Shown: piece after piece, positions 16,881-26,086 of the stretch
Layout: each line of letters begins with the position of its first letter
Numbering within the stretch: position 1 is the stretch's first letter
Assembly (NCBI GenBank): GCA_017459945.1
Contig: JAFUBZ010000021.1
Location: 1 to 64,000, forward strand
DNA: 64,000 nt
From: Eubacterium sp.
Lineage (GTDB): Bacteria; Bacillota; Clostridia; Lachnospirales; Lachnospiraceae
Direction of reading: 5' to 3'
The notes under the pieces: generated by a model
What the model was told of the DNA's origin: nothing
What the model saw: the letters and a program-made list of their open reading frames with translations, nothing else
Databases searched by the model: none
Program-made: the position numbers and the translations under genes

Positions 16881-18559
16881 CCTATTCTCTCCGGCAGATC
16901 ACGGAATGTCAGTTTGATTCCGTCATCCGCATTGTTTACAAGCAGTGTTTTCCGATATGCCTCTTCCCGCTCGGGATAGTCTTCACGATAGTGTGCGCCA
17001 CGGCTTTCTTTTCTGGCAAGCGCGCATTGAAGCATCGCTTCGGCCAGATGGAAGCGCTGCTCCTCCCGCTGATTCTGAATCTTTTGGCGCATTGCCTGCA
17101 GCGCATCAAGCGATTCGTTTAAACGGGCTTCATTCCTGACGATCCCCAACCCGGAAAGCAGGATATCCCGTACTTCATAGACAAATGCCGGCGCTGCAGG
17201 ATCCAGCAATCCTTCCTGCGTCTTCTCTTCCTCTGTGATCCGCTCTGCTTTGAACGGTACATTTTGAAGATCCGCTTTGCTTTTTTGCTGAAGTTTCGTT
17301 TCGAGCAGTTCCGCCGTCAGCGGTTTTTCTGCCAGTGGCTCATCCGCGTCGATCCATCCGTAGAGCAGGTTTTCTGCAGCAGTTTTTCCGCCAAACACAG
17401 CACCCAGAAGAGAATTGCCGCCTAACCGGTTTGCACCGTGATACTGACTGGTACACTCTCCTGCTGCATACAGATCCCGGATGTTCGTCTGATGGTGTAC
17501 ATTTGTATCGATCCCGCCCATGAAATAATGGATTCCCGGTTCCACCGGGATCGGATCCGTCTTCGGGTCGATCGGCAGATAATGCATGATCTCTTCCCGC
17601 AGATCTGAGAGCTTTTTCTCCCAGGTCGCTTCCGGAAGTCCTGTCATATCCAGCCACACCTGTCCGTCGCAGTCCTCTCTGTGCGACACAAAAAAGATCT
17701 CACGTGAAACCACATCACGCGGCATCAGGTTTTTAAGCTCCGGATACTTTTCTTCCATAAAGTACCAGGGTTCCCCGTTTCTTCGAATGAAAAGCCGTCC
17801 GCCTTCTCCCCGCGCCGCTTCTGTTACCAGGCAGCGCTTGCCGGCGATCCCGATCGTTGTCGGATGATACTGAAGCATTTCAAGATTTGAAAGACGGACG
17901 CCCTGCGAAAACACGGTGGCTGTCACATCTCCGGAATTTGCTACAGTACCGGTCGTCATCTCGGGAAAAACACCGTTCATTCCGCCGCTTGCAAGGATTA
18001 CCTTGCCCGGAAAATCATACACCTCTCCGCTAAAACTGTCCCGGATCCTGACACCTGTACACTGTCCATCTTCCAACAATAGTCTGATGAATTCATGATG
18101 CGCAAAGCGTGTCACCAGGCCCTGTGCTTCATATTTTCGCACTTCATCGATCAGGGCAGAGACCAGCACCTTCCCCGTGCTGCTCTTTGCATAGGCTGTC
18201 CGTTTCTTTTTCTGACCGCCGAAATTCCGCTGGATGATGCGTCCGTCTTCGATGTGAAACGGTACGCCGATCGATGCAAGTTTTCTTACCAGATCCGGCG
18301 CGTTTCTTGTCAGATTGTCTACTGCGTTCGGATCTGCAAGCCATACGCCGCCTGCCATCGTATCCTGAAAATGATAGGAAATATCATCTTCTTCTCCCAT
18401 GGTGTCAAGCGCCGCATTGATCCCGCCCTCTGCCAGGACAGACTGCGCGCGTTCAGACTGATAAATCGATATTAAATTGCAGGATACACCGTGCTCCGCC
18501 AGTGTCATGGCCGCTGAAAGGCCTGCCAGACCGGCACCGATGATGTTGATTGCCTGCAT
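16877..18559 (-). CDS. frdA: Fumarate reductase flavoprotein subunit
   Basis: A 560-residue FAD protein. The Rossmann motif GAGLAGLSAAMTLAEHG is at residues 8-24 and SVLAEGGINAAL follows. QYHPTTI and the HGANRLGGNSLL block are FrdA/SdhA hallmarks; the histidine that carries covalent FAD would be expected around QRNFGGQ, where no His is visible, so flavin may be non-covalent. The C-terminal helical domain is complete. It transfers electrons to fumarate during anaerobic growth, or to a related unsaturated acid. Confidence 0.88.
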   Translation of the reverse strand: MQAINIIGAGLAGLSAAMTLAEHGVSCNLISIYQSERAQSVLAEGGINAALDTMGEEDDISYHFQDTMAGGVWLADPNAVDNLTRNAPDLVRKLASIGVPFHIEDGRIIQRNFGGQKKKRTAYAKSSTGKVLVSALIDEVRKYEAQGLVTRFAHHEFIRLLLEDGQCTGVRIRDSFSGEVYDFPGKVILASGGMNGVFPEMTTGTVANSGDVTATVFSQGVRLSNLEMLQYHPTTIGIAGKRCLVTEAARGEGGRLFIRRNGEPWYFMEEKYPELKNLMPRDVVSREIFFVSHREDCDGQVWLDMTGLPEATWEKKLSDLREEIMHYLPIDPKTDPIPVEPGIHYFMGGIDTNVHHQTNIRDLYAAGECTSQYHGANRLGGNSLLGAVFGGKTAAENLLYGWIDADEPLAEKPLTAELLETKLQQKSKADLQNVPFKAERITEEEKTQEGLLDPAAPAFVYEVRDILLSGLGIVRNEARLNESLDALQAMRQKIQNQREEQRFHLAEAMLQCALARKESRGAHYREDYPEREEAYRKTLLVNNADDGIKLTFRDLPERIG

Positions 18560-18601
18560 AAGCTTCTCCTTTTTCGTATTCCTCCGCCGGATGCCTGCTT
18601 C

Positions 18602-19147
18602 CTACAGCCAGCGAATATAATAAATGACAAACGCGATTCCTGAAAAGATCAGGAACGCAGAGATCACCAGCAGAATATCTGTGACAAACTCTTTTAACCC
18701 CTTCTGTCCCAGCGCGATCATCAGAGGCTTGATGTTCGTCAGGACATGTACTGCAACCGACACAACAAAGAAGATCATGACGACGAGCTGCGGCGTCGCA
18801 AACAGGTTTAGCCGGTAAGCGCCTGCCGATGTGTTTCCCATAAACAGAATGACATGCAGCAGCACAAATATGATGGTCGCAAATCCGCTGATCCGCCTCG
18901 TCCAGAAAAGTTTGTTCTCTTTAAAATATGATACGCCTGCTTTTTTACAGGCAAGCAAAGAATCTGCTGTCAGTTTGATCCCGATGACCACATGTGCCGC
19001 GATCATAACAAGCATGATCCATGCAAGGACCTTCAGCACCGGATTCCCGCCGCCGATGATCCCCGCCAGCTGCAAGCCGCCTGTGATCGCATGGATCAGA
19101 AATAATACGATGATCCCCATACTGATCAGGGCATTCCATTTCCTCAT
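18602..19147 (-). CDS. Fumarate reductase cytochrome b-type membrane anchor
   Basis: A 181-residue protein with five hydrophobic segments. Histidines at residues 19, 52, 98 and 135 fall within helices and are candidates for haem ligands, as in the SdhC/FrdC b-type subunits. It lies 42 bases before frdA, so the order is anchor-flavoprotein-iron-sulfur. Similarity to named FrdC families is moderate; position and topology make the assignment. Confidence 0.75.
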   Translation of the reverse strand: MRKWNALISMGIIVLFLIHAITGGLQLAGIIGGGNPVLKVLAWIMLVMIAAHVVIGIKLTADSLLACKKAGVSYFKENKLFWTRRISGFATIIFVLLHVILFMGNTSAGAYRLNLFATPQLVVMIFFVVSVAVHVLTNIKPLMIALGQKGLKEFVTDILLVISAFLIFSGIAFVIYYIRWL

Positions 19148-19199
19148 TTATCGTATCCCGCCTCTTTTTTGTCAGCCATTTCGTGTTATGCAAAACGGC

Positions 19200-19700
19200 T
19201 CATTCACTTTTTAACGTTACACCAATCGTTTCTTCATGCCCGGTCACGCTGTCAGCTGCATAGATTTCTGCCATTTCCCGCGAAATGATGATCACATCAT
19301 ACCTGCCCTGATCCGCTTTCGAAAGCATCAGCGTAGGGTCTGCCTCCTTGATCACCATCTGGTTTTCCGGGAGTCTTGACTGAAGGCTTTTTGCCGCCTC
19401 CAGACCGAGTGAATCGCCTTTGGCTACCATACAGGTGATATCCTCAAACAGGTAGGAGATCTCCTTCCCTTCAAAAAAATCGATCCATGTCGCCAGGTTC
19501 TCCTCATCCGGATGCCGGTCTTTGTTGATATAGATCTGATATTCCCCTGATGGTTCCTCAATGATAACAGAAGCGCTGCTTACCGTATCTGCAGCGCTTT
19601 TTCCTGTCAATTCCTTATAAGTGTCTGAGCGCAGAAAGGGGATCCCTAAAAATACGATCACAGCCGCGGCAACGATCGCAATATGACGCAATATCTTCAT
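19200..19700 (-). CDS. Exported protein of unknown function
   Basis: A 166-residue protein with an N-terminal hydrophobic helix (residues 7-24) and a soluble outer domain with a possible Rossmann-like strand pattern (YDVIIISREMAEIY). I recognise no family. It sits 10 bases after the FMN-binding lipoprotein gene and just before the fumarate reductase genes in the same operon, so a part in extracytoplasmic iron or electron handling is possible. Confidence 0.7.
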   Translation of the reverse strand: MKILRHIAIVAAAVIVFLGIPFLRSDTYKELTGKSAADTVSSASVIIEEPSGEYQIYINKDRHPDEENLATWIDFFEGKEISYLFEDITCMVAKGDSLGLEAAKSLQSRLPENQMVIKEADPTLMLSKADQGRYDVIIISREMAEIYAADSVTGHEETIGVTLKSE

Positions 19701-19710
19701 CTTTCAGTCC

Positions 19711-20163
19711 CTATTCTGCTGCCTGATCCAGTGCTTTCTCAACCGCCTCTACAAACTCGTTATAGTTGATCGTCGCGCCCGAGATCGCATCGATCCCGTC
19801 CAGGCTTCCGTTGGCAACCAGCATGTTTGCATACTCATCACAAGCCGCAACTGCCTTCTGCGCCTTGTTATAATAGTCTTTGTTTGCTACAGATCCCTGT
19901 GCTTTTCCGTAGTCTTCACCTTTCAGTGTTCCGTCCGGTTCATAGGTCTGATAAACACAGTCTGAGATCTTTCCGTCTGTGATCGTAATGGTCACAACGC
20001 CATATCCGTTGCCTTCTTCTGAGCCGTCTTCTGATTCATAGATCTCGCTCTGTCCTTCATAGGTCCCGTCTGCATAGGTGGCAGATGCGCTGCTGCCGCA
20101 TCCTGCAAGCATCGATGCTGTTAACCCGCATACTGCCATGATTGCCAGAATCTTCTTTTTCAT
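19711..20163 (-). CDS. FMN-binding domain lipoprotein
   Basis: About 150 residues. Lipobox LAGC (Cys near residue 19) is followed by a single FMN_bind domain starting YADGTYEGQSEIY and ending DAISGATINYNEF; the Thr of SGAT is where flavin is covalently attached in relatives such as NqrC and RnfG. ATG at 20163 with GGAGG upstream. In this operon it may shuttle electrons outside the membrane, for example to reduce ferric iron before uptake. Confidence 0.87.
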   Translation of the reverse strand: MKKKILAIMAVCGLTASMLAGCGSSASATYADGTYEGQSEIYESEDGSEEGNGYGVVTITITDGKISDCVYQTYEPDGTLKGEDYGKAQGSVANKDYYNKAQKAVAACDEYANMLVANGSLDGIDAISGATINYNEFVEAVEKALDQAAE

Positions 20164-20188
20164 TTCATATCCTCCGTTTTCACACCTG

Positions 20189-20902
20189 TCAGGATTTATC
20201 GACGCTGACAACCTGACGGGATTTCATTTCACCGGTAAAGTTCTCATTGATGATCTCATGATCCAGACGGCCGTCACGCAATACCAGTGTACGCTGTGCG
20301 ACTTCCGCCACCTCCGGGTCATGTGTAACGACGATCAGTGTGGTTCCGTCCTCATGAAGCTTATGGAACAGTTCCACAACGATCCGCTCATTTGCCTCAT
20401 CCAGGTTTCCGGTCGGCTCATCCGCGAGGATGATCTCCGGATAATTGATCAGGGCACGTGCCACGCAGACACGCTGCTGTTCACCACCGGAAAGCTGTCT
20501 CGGAAGGTGCTTTGCCCGGTCAGCCAGGCCGACGCGTCTTAAGGCTTCCATCGCCTCTTCCTCATCCGGCACGCTGTGATAGTACTGTGCAACCATGACA
20601 TTTTCCAATGCTGTCATATAGCTGATCAGATGGAACTGCTGGAAGATCAGACCGATCTTGTCACGCCGGATCGTCGTCAGGTTTTTTGCGCTCTGTTTTG
20701 TCAGATCGATGCCGTCTAATAATACCTGTCCTTCTGACGGGGAATCCATGCATCCAATGATGTTCATCATCGTACTCTTTCCGGATCCTGACGGTCCCAT
20801 GATCGCGACCCATTCACCCTGCTCAACTTGAAGAGAAACATGATCCAGTGCGTGCAGATCACCATATATTTTTGATACATCCTTTAACTCTAACAGGCTC
20901 AT
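20189..20902 (-). CDS. ABC transporter ATPase of Fet-type iron system
   Basis: A 237-residue LolD/MacB-type ATPase: Walker [10 protein letters not shown], signature [10 protein letters not shown], Walker [11 protein letters not shown]. It lies downstream of two FtsX permeases and DUF4418, as in the gene sets that follow FTR1 and P19 in Campylobacter and some E. coli. It should power the permease pair at 21350-23809. Confidence 0.9.
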   Translation of the reverse strand: MSLLELKDVSKIYGDLHALDHVSLQVEQGEWVAIMGPSGSGKSTMMNIIGCMDSPSEGQVLLDGIDLTKQSAKNLTTIRRDKIGLIFQQFHLISYMTALENVMVAQYYHSVPDEEEAMEALRRVGLADRAKHLPRQLSGGEQQRVCVARALINYPEIILADEPTGNLDEANERIVVELFHKLHEDGTTLIVVTHDPEVAEVAQRTLVLRDGRLDHEIINENFTGEMKSRQVVSVDKS

Positions 20903-20922
20903 CCCTTATCTCCTTTGTTTGT

Positions 20923-21339
20923 CTATGCTTTATTGTTTCTGGCTTTCCTTGCCGACATGACTGCGCTGATGACTGCCAGTACCGCTATGATGATTCCAAA
21001 GCATCTGGCTCCCGGTTTCATAACTGCATGACAACGCATCGTCTCCATCATGCAAAGATGGATCAGTCCGCCGGGGAGCACAGCTGCGAGTATTCCAACA
21101 GGTACCATCGCCAGGGCAGCTCCCGTTTTACTTTCTGCCGAAGGCAGCAGCAAAAGCAGGATGGCCATGACCAAAAGTACCACTGCGATCCCGGCCAGTG
21201 CCTGTCCTGCCCAGTGACAGCTCATAAAGCTGCCATCCTCCTGCGGTCCGCAAGGTTTTAAAAAGCTTAATGTCCCTGCCAGGAAAATGACACTGACGAT
21301 CAACGTAATGATATTTAAAACTGAAAATCTTTCTTTCAT
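20923..21339 (-). CDS. DUF4418 family membrane protein
   Basis: About 138 residues with four hydrophobic helices and conserved cysteines/histidines (PCGPQEDGSFMSCHWAG and HLCMMETMRCHAVMKPG). This matches DUF4418, found beside Fet-type iron genes in anaerobes; function unknown. The cysteine and methionine rich loops could bind metal. ATG at 21339 follows AAGGAAAG; a GTG at 21357 overlaps the upstream stop and is less likely. Confidence 0.8.
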   Translation of the reverse strand: MKERFSVLNIITLIVSVIFLAGTLSFLKPCGPQEDGSFMSCHWAGQALAGIAVVLLVMAILLLLLPSAESKTGAALAMVPVGILAAVLPGGLIHLCMMETMRCHAVMKPGARCFGIIIAVLAVISAVMSARKARNNKA

Positions 21340-21349
21340 ACTTCTTTCC

Positions 21350-22513
21350 TTATTCACCCTTCAATACTAGTGCAGCATCGATCTTTGTTGCACTTCGGAT
21401 CGGCAGGATACATGCAACCGCCGTTACCGCGATCGCTACAATGATCGTGATCGGCATCAGTGCCGGTCGGAACGAAATGGAGCTGTGGAATACACTTACA
21501 CTGACTGCCTGTGCAAACAAGAATCCAAGGATCGATCCGAGGATCCCGCCAAGCAGTCCTAGTGACAGGCCTTCTCCCATAAACTCCGAAACAATACTCT
21601 TATCCGATGCGCCAAGCGCCTTCCTAAGGCCGATCTCTTTTCTGCGCTCCGCAACGACTGCTGTCATGGTTGTCGCCACGCAGATCATCGTCAATGCCAG
21701 TACAACGATCGTAACAAGCAGAACCAGCGCCTGCAGTTTGCTCAGTACCGTCGTCTCGGACTGTGTCACGCGTTTTACCAGCCTTGCGCTGATCGACGGG
21801 ACATCCGCACTGATCTTCTCTGCATAGGATGTCAGCTCATCTGACGTGGCAGATACACTCAATTCACAGACATCAAGTGCGACCTCCTTTTGTGTCAGTT
21901 CTGCCATATCCTCAAGTGACATATACACATAATCTTCTTCAGATCCGCCTGTTTCCAGGACGCCCGTTACCTTAAACTCTTTTGTATTATCCAGAACGTA
22001 TTCTTCTTCGTCTGCTGCAGCGGCAGCTTCATCCGGTGTCCATGCGACCGTCATGACATCTCCGGCCTCGAGACGGTAGGTTTCCGCGATGCTCTCACCG
22101 ATCATGATCTCTCCGCTTGCGGCAGGCCACTCGCCGGTCACTGCCCAGAACGGACTTGTCTTCTGTGCGCCTGCCATGTCTGTGGCTGCAGCCATCTGCA
22201 CCGTCTCATTGATCCTGACAGACTCATAATGATAAGGCGCAACACCTACGATATTTTCCTCCGGAATATCCGAAACCGCTTTGTCTACCTCTTCCTGTGT
22301 AAAGGTTCCTTCCGTTGCCGTGAAAAGCATATTGGCACCATAGTTTCTAAACTGCGCTCCCATCTGTCTTGGTACATCATAGTAGATGGTAACCAGGCCT
22401 GAAAGGATCGTGGCGCCGATCATAATTGCAAGCAATGCGACAACCATGCGGGAACGTCTCCGCATCAGAGAGGCAGTCAGCATGCGAAAGTACATTTTCC
22501 TTTTTTTGTTCAT
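21350..22513 (-). CDS. FtsX-like ABC permease (first of pair)
   Basis: A 387-residue MacB-type permease: N-terminal helix, an outer domain, then three helices around AERRKEIGLRKALGASDKSI, the FtsX motif. With the neighbouring permease and the ATPase at 20189 it should form a heteromeric complex. The equivalent genes in Campylobacter follow the DUF2318 gene, as here. Gap to the upstream permease gene is six bases. Confidence 0.9.
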   Translation of the reverse strand: MNKKRKMYFRMLTASLMRRRSRMVVALLAIMIGATILSGLVTIYYDVPRQMGAQFRNYGANMLFTATEGTFTQEEVDKAVSDIPEENIVGVAPYHYESVRINETVQMAAATDMAGAQKTSPFWAVTGEWPAASGEIMIGESIAETYRLEAGDVMTVAWTPDEAAAAADEEEYVLDNTKEFKVTGVLETGGSEEDYVYMSLEDMAELTQKEVALDVCELSVSATSDELTSYAEKISADVPSISARLVKRVTQSETTVLSKLQALVLLVTIVVLALTMICVATTMTAVVAERRKEIGLRKALGASDKSIVSEFMGEGLSLGLLGGILGSILGFLFAQAVSVSVFHSSISFRPALMPITIIVAIAVTAVACILPIRSATKIDAALVLKGE

Positions 22514-22519
22514 CTTTGC

Positions 22520-23809
22520 TTACCTCCCGTGCAGAACTTCCGTCGGACGGAGCTTTAAAAGCATCCGGACAGCCGGTACGCTGCCAACCAGCGTAACTAC
22601 GATCACCAGGATCGCAACGATCGGGATCAGCATCGGACGGATCGAGATCGCCGAACCGAATACCGTATGTCCGATGATCTGTGCAAATCCAAGTCCTGCG
22701 AAGAAACCGCAGATACCGCCGATGATCGCTGTGACAATGATCTCTGTCAGTACCAGACCGGTGATGGATGTATTCTGTGCGCCGATCGCCTTCATCAGAC
22801 CGATCTCGCTGCTTCGTTCCATAACGCTTGCCGTAACCAGGTTACAGATTCCAAGTGCAGCCCCGATCAGGCTTAAGATCGTGATCAGGATCATCAAAAG
22901 CTGTGTTTTTTCCAGAATGGATCCTTCCGAATCCGCAACCTGGCGGACCGGAGATGCGACGGAGTCTGTAATAACCTCCTGCAGCTGATAACAAATGGAG
23001 CTTGCATATGCGGTGCAGTACCAGGTTTCATACTGGGAAACCGTAAGAGACCCCGGATCCTTTGCTGCTTTTTCTGACAATTCATTATCCGGTGTAGTCA
23101 ATGCACTGACCTCTATGCTGTCAACCTTGCCGTCCAGACCACCAAGCGCCTGTGCATTGTCAAGCGTCGTAAAGACCTGATCATCTTCGTCTCCGCCGGC
23201 ATCAAAGATACCTACGACTTCCAGCGAAAGATCAGATGTATCCCCCTGTAAGGTAAGTGTATCTCCGGCATGGATCCCAAGCTTGTCCGCAAGCGCTGTG
23301 CCTACCATCGCCACATTCGCATTGCTGCCTTCCTGCTCATCGATCCAGGTGCCATCCGTGATCTCCCACCAGCTTCGAAGGTTTCTGATCCCGGCATCTA
23401 ATTCTTCGCCTGTCGGCAATTCCATATGATGGTTGAACCAGCTGCCGGTCACCTTCACGGCTTCTCCGTCCGCAACGACGGCATTCGTGCTTGTAAACGG
23501 TGTAAAATCAACAATATTAAATGCCCAGAATATGGTTTTTACCTTGCCCAGTTCATCTTCTGCCAAATATGCTCCGGATGAATCTTCCCCCTCAATGTCA
23601 TATAGATTGTTCAGGACAGATGCATCCTTTGGTACGACTGTGATGTTCGCGCCATATGTCTTTAACTCCTGATTGACCTTGTCCCCAACGTCCATCATGA
23701 CACTGAGCATTGCAGTCGCAAGGGAAGCGCCGAGCGCAATCGTAAAACCGATCATCAGCATTTTTTTCCACTGGCGGAATAACGCGCCAGCGATCATTCG
23801 TACAAACAT
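22520..23809 (-). CDS. FtsX-like ABC permease (second of pair)
   Basis: A 429-residue relative of the protein at 21350, with ERSSEIGLMKAIGAQNTSI as the FtsX motif and three C-terminal helices. The outer domain (residues about 45-300) is longer than in its partner. It lies 30 bases after the DUF2318 gene. Two different permeases with one ATPase are typical of the P19/FTR1 iron loci. Confidence 0.9.
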   Translation of the reverse strand: MFVRMIAGALFRQWKKMLMIGFTIALGASLATAMLSVMMDVGDKVNQELKTYGANITVVPKDASVLNNLYDIEGEDSSGAYLAEDELGKVKTIFWAFNIVDFTPFTSTNAVVADGEAVKVTGSWFNHHMELPTGEELDAGIRNLRSWWEITDGTWIDEQEGSNANVAMVGTALADKLGIHAGDTLTLQGDTSDLSLEVVGIFDAGGDEDDQVFTTLDNAQALGGLDGKVDSIEVSALTTPDNELSEKAAKDPGSLTVSQYETWYCTAYASSICYQLQEVITDSVASPVRQVADSEGSILEKTQLLMILITILSLIGAALGICNLVTASVMERSSEIGLMKAIGAQNTSITGLVLTEIIVTAIIGGICGFFAGLGFAQIIGHTVFGSAISIRPMLIPIVAILVIVVTLVGSVPAVRMLLKLRPTEVLHGR

Positions 23810-23839
23810 CCCTTTATCTCCTGTTTTGTTTCTCGTATT

Positions 23840-25093
23840 CTATCGTTTAAAGATGTCTTCGTATTCTGTCAGACCGTCAATCGGTACAACGATCTGTCCA
23901 TTTTCTATGCTGTAATCGATGACGATCGGGTTACAGCCGCCCTTGAAACCGATGGTACTGATGTTCATAACAACATCGCAAAGCTTGCAGACCACCTGTC
24001 CGTCCTTCTCGTAGTATCCCGTTTCTCCACAGATGTCGCAGGCATCCAGACCGATTCCGTATGATGATGAGTTCGGTTTCTTGATGACAATAAACCGGAT
24101 CTGCGTTCCGTCCTCCGTCTCATAAGCAAACCGGTGCAGATGTCCGTCCTCAACCTGTTCAAATGTCACATAGACATTTCCGTTTTCGATCGTCGTCTCT
24201 TCAACAGGCGAAAGCTCCACTTCCCGGCTGTCATAAGCTTTTACTGCAGTGATCACAAGCAGCCCGAGAACCGCTGTGATCAAGACGGTCACTGCCCATC
24301 TTCTTGCAGAACGCCATTTTGCTTTGATCTTACGGTGCTCCGCCGGATTGCGGTATGGCTCGTTCTGCTTAAAGCTTGCGATCATGAGCAATACAAATAC
24401 AACGATCGCAAGAATGATCATGATATAAATAAACAATTCCTTCTGATTGTTCGCGAATTTTGTGATCGTGAACACCAGATGGTTGGATTTGATAAGCCGT
24501 TTTGCCTGAAGTACCTGCACCAGACCGGTTCCCCGCCGGATCACTTCGACGATCAGCATGATCCAGAAGCACAGGTTCAACTCCGGTTTCTTAATCCGGC
24601 GTCCTGCCTGATAAACGGAAAGCCCCGTCAGGAATGTAAGCACAAGGCCAAACAGATATCCGATCAGTTTGTATAAAAATTCGGTTGACAGTACACTGAC
24701 ATCCGCCGTTGTAAAGGAATACGGATATCCCCAAACGGCCGGAAATGCATTTCCGATCACGGCACCTGTCAATGCCGCAAACGCGATCCATGCAACTGTC
24801 TTCCCGATTGTTTTCCCTTCTTTTTTGATTTTTGACGAAAGAACGGCAAACACGACAAATGCTGCGATCCAGATGATCAGCATGCGCAGATTCCATGTTT
24901 TCGTATCCATCCAGTTCGTCGTATTATTCAGTACCGCCATCACGATCGATGCTGCCAGTCCTGCCAGCACACCTATGATCACGATTTTTCTTCCACTCTT
25001 TGGAAAGGATGTTTTTGCAAAGGCAAGCAGCAGGCCCAGAACGATTGCCACCGACAGCAAATCCTCGGTCACTTTCACCAAATTCGTAAGCAC
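23840..25093 (-). CDS. DUF2318 membrane protein with putative iron-sulfur/metal-binding domain
   Basis: About 417 residues: seven to eight helices in the first 290 residues, then an outer DUF2318 domain with CDICGETGYY, CKLCDVVM and GGCNPI, which supply five cysteines for a metal centre. Homologues follow p19 in Campylobacter iron loci. GTG at 25093 is chosen because GGGGAGGAAGG precedes it; upstream in-frame starts lack a ribosome site. Likely an electron-transfer or metal-handling partner of FTR1/P19. Confidence 0.82.
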   Translation of the reverse strand: MLTNLVKVTEDLLSVAIVLGLLLAFAKTSFPKSGRKIVIIGVLAGLAASIVMAVLNNTTNWMDTKTWNLRMLIIWIAAFVVFAVLSSKIKKEGKTIGKTVAWIAFAALTGAVIGNAFPAVWGYPYSFTTADVSVLSTEFLYKLIGYLFGLVLTFLTGLSVYQAGRRIKKPELNLCFWIMLIVEVIRRGTGLVQVLQAKRLIKSNHLVFTITKFANNQKELFIYIMIILAIVVFVLLMIASFKQNEPYRNPAEHRKIKAKWRSARRWAVTVLITAVLGLLVITAVKAYDSREVELSPVEETTIENGNVYVTFEQVEDGHLHRFAYETEDGTQIRFIVIKKPNSSSYGIGLDACDICGETGYYEKDGQVVCKLCDVVMNISTIGFKGGCNPIVIDYSIENGQIVVPIDGLTEYEDIFKR

Positions 25094-25199
25094 GTATCCT
25101 TCCTCCCCTTTTTTTATGATCCGCCAATGCAGTTTCCGGACACTCCGGCGCATTAGGCTCTGCTACACAAAGTTAGTCGTGCAAAAGTTTCTAATAACG

Positions 25200-25248
25200 C
25201 ATGAATGGCACCATGCAGCATGGTGGCTTGCATGGTGCGTCATTCATG
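25200..25248 (-). promoter_or_regulatory. Strong intercistronic hairpin after the p19-type gene
   Basis: Outer arms CATGAATG/CATTCATG (8 bases) and inner arms CACCATGCA/TGCATGGTG (9 bases) enclose an 11-base loop. No T-run follows on the minus strand. It probably protects the FTR1-P19 message or dampens downstream transcription. Confidence 0.7.
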
Positions 25249-25302
25249 AACATCGCTTTTTTGTTTGTATCGGAATGTTACCGAACAGTCAGCTTAAAGC
25301 TC

Positions 25303-25971
25303 TTACGGCTCAACCGGACCCGGATACTCCCATCCTTCGAAGGTGTATGTCAGGTTGCCGTCTGCCCAGTACTCATCAAAGGATCCACCTGGGCCTGTTG
25401 CTGCGTCTGTATGAAGCAGATAGCCGTTCTCTTCCGGGCTATGGAATGTGAAGGTCAGGTTATAGGTTCCTGCTTCCGGAAGTGCTACGTTTGCACCATA
25501 GTGCGGGCCGTCAGAAGCACTCATTTCCATGAAAGTACCGGATGTTACTTCTTCGCCGTCCGGAGTCTCTACCAGGTAGTCAACTGTCATATACGGTACC
25601 CAGTCACCTGCGCCAAAGCCAAGGTCGTTTTCCAGAGCGGATACGTCAGCCTCAAGATGGATGTCAAAGTCATCGATTGCTTCGTTGCCGTTTGACATCG
25701 GAACCGGCTGGAAGAATACTGCGGATACGTTCATGAATCCAACCTGTACATCTTCGAATGCGCCGTCTGCGTTCTCTACCGGATACTCTGTGAAGCCTGC
25801 TGCCTCACCCGGAGCTGCTGCTGCGGTGTCTTCTGTTGTCTCTACAGAAACTGCTTCGTTTGCTGCAGAACCTGCCTGTGCTGCGTCATTGCCGCCGTTT
25901 GCGCCACATCCTGCAAGTGCAAGAGAAGCCAAAGCTGCTGCAGCTGCTACTGCTACAATTCTCTTTTTCAT
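25303..25971 (-). CDS. P19/Tp34-type iron-binding lipoprotein
   Basis: A 222-residue protein: lipobox LAGC (Cys 22), an Ala/Glu-rich linker to about residue 60, then the Tp34/P19 beta-sandwich. Metal-site residues of the family are visible as H and E in FDIHLEAD, M/D/H in MSASDGPHYG and H in YLLHTD. P19 proteins bind iron and copper outside the membrane and work with FTR1 permeases. ATG at 25971 follows GGAGG. It is the second gene of the FTR1 operon. Confidence 0.9.
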   Translation of the reverse strand: MKKRIVAVAAAAALASLALAGCGANGGNDAAQAGSAANEAVSVETTEDTAAAAPGEAAGFTEYPVENADGAFEDVQVGFMNVSAVFFQPVPMSNGNEAIDDFDIHLEADVSALENDLGFGAGDWVPYMTVDYLVETPDGEEVTSGTFMEMSASDGPHYGANVALPEAGTYNLTFTFHSPEENGYLLHTDAATGPGGSFDEYWADGNLTYTFEGWEYPGPVEP

Positions 25972-26086
25972 TGTTTCTTGCCTCCTTCATTTGAAATAGA
26001 GATACGGAATACGCTTATGCGTTTTTCCTGCTTTTTTATATAAACCTTCTGCACACAGAAAGCCTATACCTGATTCATACAGGTGC

